Shown here: in pieces, positions 50,417-59,197 of the stretch
Layout of the letters: the number at the start of each line of letters is the position of its first letter
Numbering within the stretch: the stretch's first letter is position 1
DNA from: Coleofasciculus sp937127375
GTDB lineage: Bacteria; Cyanobacteriota; Cyanobacteriia; Cyanobacteriales; Coleofasciculaceae
Length of the DNA stretch: 64,000 nt
NCBI GenBank assembly: GCA_040218875.1
Contig: JAVJQP010000032.1
Direction: 5' to 3' (one strand)
The notes under the pieces: model-generated
The model's database searches: none
Told to the model about the DNA's origin: nothing
The model's input: only the letters and a program-made list of their open reading frames with translations
Position numbers and translations under genes: made by a program

Positions 50417-51709
50417 TTATTGCCCATTTTCCTGAGATCTGAGATAGGTTTCGATCGCGTCACTCGCCACTTTGACCCCATCTTCTTGCTGCACCCGCTT
50501 TCCCACCTCGGCGGCTTTGATCCCATAACTTGGCTCAAATAAGAGTTGCTTGAGTTCCGCCGTTAATGTATTCGCACTATATTCATGTCGGGCGAGAGTA
50601 CGCGCCACCCCTAAACGCACCAAACGCATGGCATTATCGGGCTGATCATGAGCATAGGGTATCACCAACATGGGACGCCCCGATCGCAACGCTTGTCCGG
50701 TGGTGCCAACTCCCCCATGATGTACAATTACCGCTGCACGGGGGAAAATTTCGGAGTGGGGTGCATAGTCAACCACAATCACCCCTTCGGGTAACTGGTT
50801 TAACGGTAGGTTATGGACTCCCTTGCCCACCAGTAAAATGGCACGGTATCCTAACTGTTGAGCTGCGATCGCACCTTCTAAATAGAAGTTTCCGGGTGTC
50901 CATACCATCAGCGAACCCAAGGTAAATACAATGGGTGGAGAACCAGCATCGAGAAACCTTGCCAATTCTGGAGACAACTGCTCATGTTGGGCGCGATCGT
51001 AAAAAGGAAACCCCGTCACCTGAGTTTGGGGACACCAATCCGGTTGCGGCTTGGCTAGCTTTGAAGAAAATAACGCCAGTACCAAATCGGGCGAATGTTG
51101 ACCTTCAAACACCGGATCACAACTGGGTGGTAACCCCAATTCCCCACGCAATTGACGTATCGGCGCACTCCACAACCGGGCTTGCCAACGAAATTGGCGC
51201 AGGCGGGCATCATTGGCGACAACGGCTAAGGCTTGTTCATAAGGGGAGATGGTTGTAGTGGAAAGGGTTTGGGAGTCGTAAGCCGACATAAATAGGAGCG
51301 GAGAGAGAACCGTTGACACCCAAGGAATCCCTGTTTTTGCCGCAATTAACGATCCGGCAAAGCTTAAGTGGTGCGTCAACAGCAGATCGGCATCCTGTAC
51401 GGCTTCGAGTAACGCTTTGTATGTCGCCCTCAGATGCGGCATTAATAAATAACAGATAGTATATTCACTTTCCCGACGGGATTCCGACAGCACGCTGATA
51501 AACTCCCCATCCTGCTGCATATCGATCGCACTATCGTAGCGAACCGGATGAAATCCAATCCCCTCGGCTTCAATCTTGTACCGATACAGCTCACTTGTGG
51601 CAATAACAGCACGATGTCCCCGTGTTTGCAACTCTAGTGCGATCGCCATATAGGGATGAATATCGCCAAAGGAACCATAGGCTGTTAAAACAATACGTTT
51701 ATTGGTCAT
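50417..51709 (-). CDS. UGT-like glycosyltransferase (GT1, sterol-glucosyltransferase type)
   Basis: The 430-residue protein has the GT-B fold. Its N-terminal acceptor domain starts RIVLTAYGSFGDIHPYMAIA and its C-terminal donor domain carries VFTLGSLMVW. The donor-binding signature region HHGGVGTTGQALRSGRPMLV and PYAHDQPDNAMRL follows. It would transfer a sugar from UDP- or dTDP-sugar to a lipid or secondary metabolite. It is divergent from the ILEI remnant and followed at its start by a dense block of repeats. The acceptor is unknown. Confidence 0.9.
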   Translation of the reverse strand: MTNKRIVLTAYGSFGDIHPYMAIALELQTRGHRAVIATSELYRYKIEAEGIGFHPVRYDSAIDMQQDGEFISVLSESRRESEYTICYLLMPHLRATYKALLEAVQDADLLLTHHLSFAGSLIAAKTGIPWVSTVLSPLLFMSAYDSQTLSTTTISPYEQALAVVANDARLRQFRWQARLWSAPIRQLRGELGLPPSCDPVFEGQHSPDLVLALFSSKLAKPQPDWCPQTQVTGFPFYDRAQHEQLSPELARFLDAGSPPIVFTLGSLMVWTPGNFYLEGAIAAQQLGYRAILLVGKGVHNLPLNQLPEGVIVVDYAPHSEIFPRAAVIVHHGGVGTTGQALRSGRPMLVIPYAHDQPDNAMRLVRLGVARTLARHEYSANTLTAELKQLLFEPSYGIKAAEVGKRVQQEDGVKVASDAIETYLRSQENGQ

Positions 51710-51772
51710 TGGTCATTTGTCATTGGTCATTTGTCATTGGTCATTTGTCATTTGTCATTTGTCATTTGTCAG
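51706..51772. repeat. Short tandem heptad repeat (TCATTGG/TCATTTG)
   Basis: Nine or so head-to-tail heptamers alternate TCATTGG and TCATTTG. They start at the very codon that begins the glycosyltransferase gene (CAT on the plus strand) and extend upstream of it. They will form part of its 5' region. Confidence 0.85.
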
Positions 51773-52070
51773 GAAATAGGGAACACCTCGGACTTCGGCG
51801 TGAGCGCTCAGTCGAACGCTTACCTCGACTCCGCTCGGTAACACGCTCGGTGTGTAACAGGGAACAGGGTAAGGTATAGTTTTGAATTAACTTACTCAGC
51901 TCCCCCAGCTCCCCCAGCTCCCAGACGTAGCATGCTACGTCTCTACATGCTCCCCCATCTCATAACATCCCTGGATAATCTTGACAACTATTAGTGGTAT
52001 GATTATTTTTCAGCCTATCATTAGCTTGATCTAAATAAAGCCTGTTAATTTTATTCTCTAATTCAGAGTC
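51773..52070. other. Repeat-rich intergenic region
   Basis: It holds the 30-bp element shared with 29.87 kb (51791-51820), a GGGAACAGGG run, CTCCCCCAG repeats, and a GCATGC palindrome at 51923-51946. No gene was seen. Confidence 0.6.
51923..51946. repeat. Palindrome GACGTAGCATGCTACGTC, copy 3
   Basis: This perfect 18-bp palindrome is followed by TCTAC. It has the same core as copy 1 at 6767-6794 and a compensated variant of copy 2 at 16034-16057. Confidence 0.75.
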
Positions 52071-52072
52071 GA

Positions 52073-52544
52073 TCGTTTGATGTCTATGCTGATCCCGCTA
52101 ACGCGGATGCCTTTGCTGACTGGATAGAGACTATACCACAGGGTCGGGTGGTTGCGATCGCGGCGAAAGATGACGAGCTGTAATCTCTCGGATCTCGCCA
52201 AAACCGCCTGTAAGTCTATGGGTAGTACTCAAATTGACCGTCTTCAATTTAGAGGATCTTGGGCGATTGTCGGCATCAAAGATGTTTCTAGGGGTGCTTC
52301 TGGGCGTGCTTCTGGGCGTGCAGTTATCGAAAATTTGAATAATTTTGGCTCAGTTTCTGTCAACGCCTGGTTTCCCTTGGTTGAATCCACCCCAGTTACT
52401 CCATCCGTGGCTCAACCTGTGGCTGAATCAATAGAATCCTCCGAATCAGGCTCAGAGAAAAAGAAACAAGTAATCATTATCGGACTTTTGCTGGCTATTA
52501 TTTTTATCGTGGTCATCGGGGCTATTTTAATTAATATGGACTAA
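52073..52544 (+). pseudogene. Broken ILEI-domain protein with C-terminal membrane anchor
   Basis: The sequence SFDVYADPANADAFADWIET and GRVVAIAAKDDE (frame starting 52073) is shifted near 52175 into a frame continuing LSDLAKTACKSMGS, RLQFRGSWAIVGIKD. Together these are the last two thirds of an ILEI domain as found intact at 58151. The start of the gene is missing. The C-terminus has a linker and one transmembrane helix (VIIIGLLLAIIFIVVIGAIL) ending at 52544. A small duplication encodes GASGRASGRA. Confidence 0.75.
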
Positions 52545-52642
52545 GACGAATTATCAACAGTGTTATCTTCAACCACAACGTAGTTAACCCGGATTTAATA
52601 TAAAGGCTATTTCTGAACCGAAACTCTAGAGGAAAATTGTTA

Positions 52643-54001
52643 ATGCTAGGACTATTCTTATTTCTCGTATTTTTTACCTTCTTCAGTTTGTTATTGTATG
52701 ACCCAAAAAAATTCCCAATCCTCAAGCTAAAACCTACACCCCGCCAAGTTTTACTGCCTCACCCCCCCCTCTCCCAAGCTTCATCGTCAACGGTATCTGA
52801 TATTGATTCAGGAACTCGTAAGGCGATTGCCACAACCTTATCGGATCTCGCCCAATTGCAGGCGGCACAGGAACCTAAGGAGCAACGTCTCGTCGCAGAT
52901 TCCTCTAAGTTTAATCAAAGTATTATCAACGAGGCATTACAGGGTTCGCGAGACGCCATTTTTGTCAAAATTGAGGAATTTATCCAAACCCAGCGCCAAG
53001 TCTCTGGTGCTTATACTCCCCTCTATGAACTTTTAAGTGATTATCCTTTTCGCGTCGGAAAAATGCTGCGTCCGACGATGTGTATTAGTGTCGCTCGGGC
53101 GGTGGGAGGAATGGGACATTCGGCATTAACTGCTGCTGCTGCATTGGAACTGTATCACAATGCGTTTTTGATTCACGATGACATCGAAGATGAGTCGGAG
53201 TCTCGACGGGGAAAGGGAACATTACACCAAATGATTGGCATTCCCCGTGCGATTAATGTGGGAGATGCGACGAATGTTTTAGCGGTGGGATTGCTGCTGG
53301 AAAACTTATCAGTGCTGGGGGTATCTAAGGCGCTGAATATTTTACATGAAATTGAGTTCATGGCGCGGCAATCTGTGGAAGGTCAAGCAATGGAATTGGA
53401 TTGGGTGGCGACGAATCCCTCCCATCTGAGTGACCAAGATTATTTTACCATGTGTGTGAAAAAGACCTGCTGGTATTCCTTTATTACGCCTTGTCGGATT
53501 GGTCTAATTGTTGGACATCCTGCCTCAAATGTACAGGATTTAGTTAAACCTTTGGCAGGGTTAACCCGGTTTGGCATGATTTTGGGGATCGCCTTTCAAA
53601 TCCAAGATGATTTGTTAAATCTCCAAGGTGAAATGGAATCCTATGGCAAGGAAATTGGTGGCGATATCTATGAAGGCAAACGCACGTTGATGTTGAACCA
53701 TGTTTTAGCCAACAGTAAACAGGAAGCGGAGAAAATGCGGGAAATTTTGGCTCTACCTCGCACCCAAAAACACCCTGATCATGTTGCCTTCATTATGGAG
53801 CAAATGCAACGATGCGGCAGCATTGAACATGGTTGGAACGTGGCGCGATCGCTTGCTCAAAAAGCAGCCGATATCTTTGATTCTTTGGAGTTTTTGTTCC
53901 CGGAAACTCCACTACGCCCTGGAGAACAATGGGGCTCTCCAGTGCATGACCGTCGATTTATGAAGGAGTTGATTAATTATGTCATTTATCGAAGTAAGTA
54001 G
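52643..54001 (+). CDS. Membrane-anchored polyprenyl diphosphate synthase
   Basis: The protein has 452 residues. A hydrophobic N-terminal helix (LGLFLFLVFFTFFSLLLY) and a Ser/Pro/Gln-rich linker of about 90 residues precede a trans-isoprenyl synthase domain from about 105. The first Asp-rich motif is HDDIEDESESRRG (about 183). The second reads QIQDDLLNLQGE, with Asn in the last place of DDxxD, followed by GGDIYEGKRT. ATG 52643 with AGAGGAAA before it is preferred over TTG 52637. It condenses isopentenyl diphosphate units; chain length is not predictable here. A membrane anchor is unusual for this family and suggests a role apart from the housekeeping enzyme. Confidence 0.88.
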   Translation: MLGLFLFLVFFTFFSLLLYDPKKFPILKLKPTPRQVLLPHPPLSQASSSTVSDIDSGTRKAIATTLSDLAQLQAAQEPKEQRLVADSSKFNQSIINEALQGSRDAIFVKIEEFIQTQRQVSGAYTPLYELLSDYPFRVGKMLRPTMCISVARAVGGMGHSALTAAAALELYHNAFLIHDDIEDESESRRGKGTLHQMIGIPRAINVGDATNVLAVGLLLENLSVLGVSKALNILHEIEFMARQSVEGQAMELDWVATNPSHLSDQDYFTMCVKKTCWYSFITPCRIGLIVGHPASNVQDLVKPLAGLTRFGMILGIAFQIQDDLLNLQGEMESYGKEIGGDIYEGKRTLMLNHVLANSKQEAEKMREILALPRTQKHPDHVAFIMEQMQRCGSIEHGWNVARSLAQKAADIFDSLEFLFPETPLRPGEQWGSPVHDRRFMKELINYVIYRSK

Positions 54002-54011
54002 GTTGGGATCG

Positions 54012-54045
54012 TAATTTGTCATTCGTTATTTGTCATTCGTTATGG
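54012..54045. repeat. Short tandem repeat (TTTGTCATTCGTTA)
   Basis: Two and a half units of about 14 bp follow the polyprenyl synthase stop. It belongs to the same family as 28056, 51706 and 61971. Confidence 0.6.
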
Positions 54046-54114
54046 CTTTTTGCTGTCTGGATGATCAAAAAATGATTACAAAATGTTAAGTTTTGAAAAA
54101 ATAAATGGTTTTGA

Positions 54115-54999
54115 GTAGATTTAAATGAATGCTCGAATGGTAAACCCACATTATTTTACAGTCCATTTAATGTTTTTAATACTAAAGTCTCCGGGAAAAT
54201 AAGCGTCGGCAACACTGGGGATGATGATTTTATTGGGTTTGCCCTAGGTTTCCAACCCGGAGACACCACAAATAATTCCGCTAAATATCTACTCGTCGAT
54301 TGGAGGAAAGGTCAGCAGAAACATAAGTGGGGACTAGCCAAAACCGGATTAGCAGTATCCTTAATCAATGGAATTCCTAAAGATGAATCTGATTTTTGGA
54401 GCCATACGGGTAAAGTCACTGAACTGGCGCGGGGAAAAACTCTAGGCAACAAGGGATGGGAAAAAAATGTAGAAAACACGTTTGACTTTGTTTATACCAA
54501 AACCAATTTGCAAGTCTCTGTGAATGGCAGCCTAGAAATTGATATTGACGGCGATTTTAGTGAAGGGCGAATTGCATTCTATAACTTCTCCCAAAATAAT
54601 GTCACCTATAAAGCCTTTGAGAAAAAAGTCCTTCCTTCCGGTCAATTGCAAGTCGATGCTATTTCTGAACAAGGGGTAGAGTTCCAAAATCCAATGGATA
54701 CTGATGCAAAAATTAAAGTCACCCCGTCTGGTACTTGGTCGGTGAAAGACGGAGTAGAGATTACCGCCGCCGGAGAACCCGGGGCTAAACTGCTAAGTCA
54801 TGTAACGTATCCGAACAATACACCCTACGCCTTGGTTGCTGTAGATCAAGCGAGTGGTAAAGTTATTGAAGAAATCAGCAGTGCTAAGACTCTCAGCCTC
54901 AAAGCCGGACAAACGGTAATCTTTAAAATGAATGATGAGCCGGGATGGTATTGGGATAACAAAGGGTGTATCACCGTTGATTGGATGGTTCTAGATTAA
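54115..54999 (+). pseudogene. 5'-truncated thrombospondin C-terminal-domain protein
   Basis: A frame open from 54115 to 54999 has no usable start before TTG 54508, yet its first part is clearly a thrombospondin C-terminal-like domain: FNVFNTKVSGKISVGNTGDD, DFIGFALGFQPGD, AKYLLVDWRKGQQK, and later DFVYTKTNLQVSVNGS. A second beta-rich part follows (KIKVTPSGTWSVKDGVEITA) and ends NKGCITVDWMVLD. The N-terminus with a signal peptide is missing, so the gene is probably broken, or starts at an unusual codon. Confidence 0.65.
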
Positions 55000-55358
55000 T
55001 TATTTTGACTCTTGATTAATGTAGAGATGCGCCATGGCGCGTCTCTATATTGCCCCCTTTTGCCACGACGATTGAAATCGCGGCGACACTAATGTATGCG
55101 AAGCCTTTCTAAAGGGTAGTCCGATTTGAATATAACTAACTTAAACTGAATGGTATTGACTGGTATGCTGGTGGGCAATGCCCACACTACGGTATATCAA
55201 GGGTTTGCAAAACAATGAATTGTGCCAGGAGAATACAACAACACAGATGGATTACATCAACGTTATTTAACTTAATAAAAAAAATGAATTAAAAGAGTGA
55301 ATAAAGATTAAAATAAATAGATTGAGTAAAACGCCCACACCGTCCGACTAGGTGTTAA
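55000..55358. other. Intergenic region upstream of the two-gene operon
   Basis: It contains palindrome ATGCGCCATGGCGCGT inside TAGAG/CTCTA arms (55021-55048) and a GGTGGGCAATGCCCACAC element with TATCAAGGGTTT (about 55168-55210). An AT-rich stretch that should hold the promoter of 55359 follows. No gene was seen. Confidence 0.55.
55021..55048. repeat. Palindrome of the TAGAGAnG...CGTCTCTA family, variant core
   Basis: It has the same outer arms as the three GCATGC palindromes (GTAGAGA and TCTCTA), but the core is TGCGCCATGGCGCG. It shows the family keeps the fold while the inner stem changes. Confidence 0.65.
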
Positions 55359-56987
55359 ATGAGTCAGCGCTTAGAGAAAACCCTTGTCCTGCCCCAAGTA
55401 AGATTAAAAATCCATTCCGGTACAGACTTGGTTGTCCAGCTATTGATCCGGAATCAACTTCATGAGACCGTACTTTTACGTCCGACACTAGATGATTGGC
55501 TACTCAATGACAGCGAGATTTTGCCCATTGTTAGTCGATTAGAACCGCCTTATGTTTATTTGTTTCCAGAGTATGAGTCTACCTGTCAGTTAACGATTCC
55601 CATTCCCGACTATCTGCCGAGTGGGACAAGCATGAAAACCTGGTTAAGATTTCCCGGTTGGCTAGAAGACGCCATTCCCATCCAATTGGAACTATTAGAA
55701 CCAACAGAAAACAGCGATCGCACTCCCGTAATCCATCCCTTAATGGTGACATTTCCGCCGCCGAGAGACAGCAAGGAAAACTACTTAGGAACCGCTGAAC
55801 CCAGTACCTCTGGAATCTTTGGTCTGATGTCAGGGTTAATGGATTTGGATAAAATTCCTGCCCGTTGGTTGATCGCAGAACTGCTAACACGGCTGTGCCA
55901 ACATGGAACCAATTATGCCCAAACGCCCCAAGGGAATGAATTACTCAGCCAACTGAGTCGCACCCAGTTCTTTAAAAATGGCGTTTATGCCTTTTCCTCT
56001 GCCCAAGTTCCGGCTTGGATAGCCAGTAGTCTATCCATGGCGAATACTATCCTCGCCGCCCAAATTGGACAACGACATCTGCTTTCTATTTGGGAGGAAT
56101 GGTTATTTGATTTAGCCCAAACTGATATTGAACTGGGAGATGGGGGAGTTCACTCAGAATTGAATAAGGGCGGGTTTTGCTCAAACGTTACTATCAATAG
56201 CGACAAGAAAGTCCCTAAACCCGCCCCTACAAACCCGATTCCCTATCAGCGAAGCGAAGCGTCAATACTCAATACACAAAACCCTGAACAATGGTTTGCG
56301 GGACTACTTTTAGGACTTGCCCAAGTGTCACCTAGAATGGCGAATTGTTTTCGGGCGATCGCGACTCAGGAATCAACAATACCTGTTGTTGATCATACAG
56401 TTGCCACCCAAGCCAGCTACAGTTTAACCACCGGATTACCCGGACTGGATGCGCTTCCGGGGCGTTGGTTGGTAGTGGAACTCCTGATTCTGTTGGCACA
56501 ACAAGGGGATACCTATAGCCGCACGGAATCCGGTAGCCAATTACTGAATCGACTTAGCCGGACCCGTTTCTTTAAAAATGGCGTCCTCGCCTTTGCTTCA
56601 GCCCAAGCCCCCCGATGGCTGGTGATCAGTCAATCGGCGGCGGCGGCGTATCATTCCTCTCTAGGGGTGCAGATGGGACAAGGGGGATTACTTCATGTCG
56701 GCGAACAATGGTTATGGACATTAGTTGCCAATGCCTTAAACATTAAAGGGATAGACAACCCAGTTTCTGTATCCAATGCGGCGACAAAAACCTTTGTCTG
56801 TGAACTGGGAATGGATGCCCAGCGCTGGTTTGTGGGGATTCTGTTGGGACTGATTCAGGTGTCACCAAAGATGGCGAGATATGTAAAGGCGATCGCGGAT
56901 CAAGCCCCACCACCTTTCACGCCTACCCCAACCTCCCCTGTCATGTTCAATGATGTTCTCAATGAAGGAGGTTCGCTGGGACGATGA
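55359..56987 (+). CDS. Unknown protein with two internal helical repeats
   Basis: The protein has 542 residues and I recognise no family. Residues 1-130 look like a beta-sandwich (LVLPQVRLKIHSGTDLVVQL, FPEYESTCQLTIPIPDYLPS). Two copies of an approximately 120-residue module follow, at about 168-315 and 365-515. Each runs ARWL-x-ELL, TxxGxxLLxxLSRTxFFKNG, AFxSAQxPxW, ending RWFxGxLLGLxQVSPxMA. In the first copy a repeat element (56168-56231) inserts about 21 residues, from NKGGFCSNVTINSDKK onward, just before QWFAGLLLGL. Its stop overlaps the start of the next gene (ATGA), so the two are coupled. No signal peptide. Confidence 0.7.
   Translation: MSQRLEKTLVLPQVRLKIHSGTDLVVQLLIRNQLHETVLLRPTLDDWLLNDSEILPIVSRLEPPYVYLFPEYESTCQLTIPIPDYLPSGTSMKTWLRFPGWLEDAIPIQLELLEPTENSDRTPVIHPLMVTFPPPRDSKENYLGTAEPSTSGIFGLMSGLMDLDKIPARWLIAELLTRLCQHGTNYAQTPQGNELLSQLSRTQFFKNGVYAFSSAQVPAWIASSLSMANTILAAQIGQRHLLSIWEEWLFDLAQTDIELGDGGVHSELNKGGFCSNVTINSDKKVPKPAPTNPIPYQRSEASILNTQNPEQWFAGLLLGLAQVSPRMANCFRAIATQESTIPVVDHTVATQASYSLTTGLPGLDALPGRWLVVELLILLAQQGDTYSRTESGSQLLNRLSRTRFFKNGVLAFASAQAPRWLVISQSAAAAYHSSLGVQMGQGGLLHVGEQWLWTLVANALNIKGIDNPVSVSNAATKTFVCELGMDAQRWFVGILLGLIQVSPKMARYVKAIADQAPPPFTPTPTSPVMFNDVLNEGGSLGR
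56168..56231. repeat. GGGGCGGGTTT palindromic element inside a coding sequence
   Basis: The arms GGGCGGGTTTTGC and CCCTAAACCCGCCCCTAC are the same as at 28122-28193. Here the element lies within the frame of the 55359 gene and is read through without a stop. Confidence 0.88.
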
Positions 56988-58054
56988 ATGTCAACGAACA
57001 AGTTCTCCTTAACCGTGTCGAAGCTTTACGTATTCCCCTAGAAGATCCCGCCTTACCCCTAGATTGGAAGGATTGGTATCACTTTATTTTGCTGGATCTG
57101 AAAACGGGAATCCGCCTACTCGTCAACGCGACTCTCATCGGCAAACCGGAACAGGGGCAGATGCAAGTTAGCTTTATTGTCAATTTGCCCTCTGCCCAAA
57201 TTACCCCAGAACTGGAATCTCCCCCGTCAGTGGCAACCTTTGGCACAACCTTTAGCCTAGACTGGCAACCGGACATGGTATGTCGTCATCCCTTACGTCT
57301 GCAAGGGAAGGGGATCAATCTGGAAATTAATGGCATGAACTCATCGGTTCAAGTTCACGATGAAAGGGCGCAGCTTTCTCTCAACGTTCAAGGACAAGCT
57401 GAAGCCATGCCTCTATTAGTAACTGAAGATGCGCCATTCGGTAGCGGTTTTATTGGGTGGGGATTAATTCCAGGGTTAAAGGTTTCGGGAGAATTATCCG
57501 TCTGTGGGCGATCCTTTGCCATTGATCGCGACTGGTTCTGCTATCACGATCGCAATTTTGGTCGGTTTCGTTGGGGCGAGGATATTGGTTGGGAATGGTT
57601 TGTCGCTTATGTTACTGATAAGAAGGGCAGATCCTTCACCCTCGTGTTAGACAAACGCACGAATAAAAACCATTCCATGAGTGGTTTACCCTATATTTTT
57701 ATCTATTCCGGCACTCGCTTGCGGAAGGTGTTTTTGGGGGCTACGTTACAAATTGATTGGGATTGGTCTGCCACTCCCAGTTTACCGTTACGTCTCCCTG
57801 GAATCATGGCGTCACTCTTTGGCGATCGCACAGTGAGTATGCCCCGACAGTTACAGGTACAAGCGGCAGATGACCAGGATCAATTGTTATTAACCATGGC
57901 GTTTGATTCCACGAGTGAATTAATTGTACCCGATAATCAGAGTCGCCAATATACCTTTATTGAAGAAGTGACGGGTGCGGTTGACGTGACTCTCGTACTG
58001 CAAGGGGAAACAATACCAGCAAGGGGGTTTGCCTATGGCGAATATGTGCATTAG
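56984..58054 (+). CDS. CrtC/AttH-like lipocalin-fold enzyme
   Basis: The 356-residue protein resembles hydroxyneurosporene synthase (CrtC)/AttH family proteins. AIDRDWFCYHDRNFGRFRWG, then GWEWFVAYV, corresponds to the conserved YHDHNWG...W region in the middle, and the rest is beta-rich as in tandem lipocalin domains. Family members hydrate carotenoid double bonds, and fungal relatives catalyse cyclisations. ATG overlaps the upstream stop by four bases (ATGA). Given a polyprenyl synthase gene 3 kb upstream, a terpenoid substrate is conceivable but unproven. The stop is followed directly by the repeat at 58058. Confidence 0.65.
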   Translation: MNVNEQVLLNRVEALRIPLEDPALPLDWKDWYHFILLDLKTGIRLLVNATLIGKPEQGQMQVSFIVNLPSAQITPELESPPSVATFGTTFSLDWQPDMVCRHPLRLQGKGINLEINGMNSSVQVHDERAQLSLNVQGQAEAMPLLVTEDAPFGSGFIGWGLIPGLKVSGELSVCGRSFAIDRDWFCYHDRNFGRFRWGEDIGWEWFVAYVTDKKGRSFTLVLDKRTNKNHSMSGLPYIFIYSGTRLRKVFLGATLQIDWDWSATPSLPLRLPGIMASLFGDRTVSMPRQLQVQAADDQDQLLLTMAFDSTSELIVPDNQSRQYTFIEEVTGAVDVTLVLQGETIPARGFAYGEYVH

Positions 58055-58057
58055 TTT

Positions 58058-58109
58058 GTAGTAAGCGCTTTAGCGCTTCTGGCGTTTCTGGCACTAAAGT
58101 GCCAACTAC
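58058..58109. repeat. Double-hairpin repeat, orientation B
   Basis: Palindromes AAGCGCTTTAGCGCTT and GGCACTAAAGTGCC, framed by GTAGTA and ACTAC, are the reverse complement of the element at 3119-3161 with nine extra bases (GGCGTTTCT) between the two hairpins. Both copies directly follow stop codons. Confidence 0.78.
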
Positions 58110-58150
58110 GAACATCCTTTGACGGTTGCATCAAGCCATAATTAATTTAA

Positions 58151-59053
58151 ATGACTTCTCCAACAGTAACGATAACAGTTCAATCAGCAGGTGGATTCAT
58201 GGGTGACTCAGCCCGGATCACACTCAACGACCAAGAAATTGGGTTTGTTCATTATAGTCGCGGACTGAATGTTGCCGTTATTGATGAAGCAACAGGACAC
58301 CCCTTAGTTTGCACCACATTTGATACCTTTTTACCGGGAGACTCAGACCGATTTGCCGATCTGATCGAACAGTTACCCAGTGGGCGAATTGTCGCGATCG
58401 CGGTTAAAGATGATGCAAGTGCTAACCTGAGTCAGCGGGCTAAACGCGCCTGTCAATCCCTGGGCAGTCGGCAAGTTTACTGTCTCAGATTTCGCACCTC
58501 TTGGGCGTTTATTGGTCAAAAAGATGCCAAACCGGGAATCGCGAAAGAAGAATTATCGGACTATTCAGATGTCATCTGTTCTCGTTTACTTCCTGTCTCT
58601 GCGGATGCTGTCCAGCGTCCCAGCTTAGGGGTGATATCGGCAGGGGGAAATCAGGGCAATTTCGCCCAAATCACCTGGAATAACGAAGAGATAGGGATAG
58701 AAGGAGGATATCAACGGGGATTGAATGTTGTTGTCTTTGACCGGGATAATAAAACGCAAGCGTTCAGTCGTTGCTTTGATTTGTTTGCTAATCCGGATAA
58801 TGCCGAAGCCTTTGCCCAACTGATTGAAGATTGTTCTCTGGATCAGAGAATTGCCATTGCGGTCAAAGATGATGCCTCTGTTAATCTTTCAGAACGGGCA
58901 AAACAAGCTTGTGAAGCACTTGGTAGTCGCTTGATTCGCCATCTGCAATTCCGCAGTTCTTGGGCGATTGTGGGATATAAAGATAGGGGTGAAAATTTAG
59001 TGATTGAACAATTAAATCATGACCAGGTAGTCAGTTTTAAACTCTGGATTTAG
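58151..59053 (+). CDS. Tandem ILEI-domain protein
   Basis: The protein has 300 residues and two ILEI (interleukin-like EMT inducer, FAM3/PANDER-type) domains at about 3-125 and 157-285. Each has a short beta lead (NDQEIGFVHYSRGLNVAVID; GGYQRGLNVVVFDRDN), FDTFLPGDSDRFADLIE or equivalent, RIVAIAVKDDASANLS, and an LGSR...FRTSWAFIG end. The domain is best known from animal secreted FAM3 proteins and POMGnT1, where it has carbohydrate-related functions. No signal peptide is visible. It is part of a local family of three (52073, 58151, 62046). Function in bacteria unknown. Confidence 0.8.
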   Translation: MTSPTVTITVQSAGGFMGDSARITLNDQEIGFVHYSRGLNVAVIDEATGHPLVCTTFDTFLPGDSDRFADLIEQLPSGRIVAIAVKDDASANLSQRAKRACQSLGSRQVYCLRFRTSWAFIGQKDAKPGIAKEELSDYSDVICSRLLPVSADAVQRPSLGVISAGGNQGNFAQITWNNEEIGIEGGYQRGLNVVVFDRDNKTQAFSRCFDLFANPDNAEAFAQLIEDCSLDQRIAIAVKDDASVNLSERAKQACEALGSRLIRHLQFRSSWAIVGYKDRGENLVIEQLNHDQVVSFKLWI

Positions 59054-59197
59054 ACTGTTTTGGGGATAAATTTAACTCGTTAATTCAATAGGATCAGCCT
59101 AAAAAATCAATAACACGATCATTCAGTTTTTTCCTTACTAATCACTAAACAAATTAACTCAAAAAGCTATCAATTTCATTTACAATCAAGGGTATTA

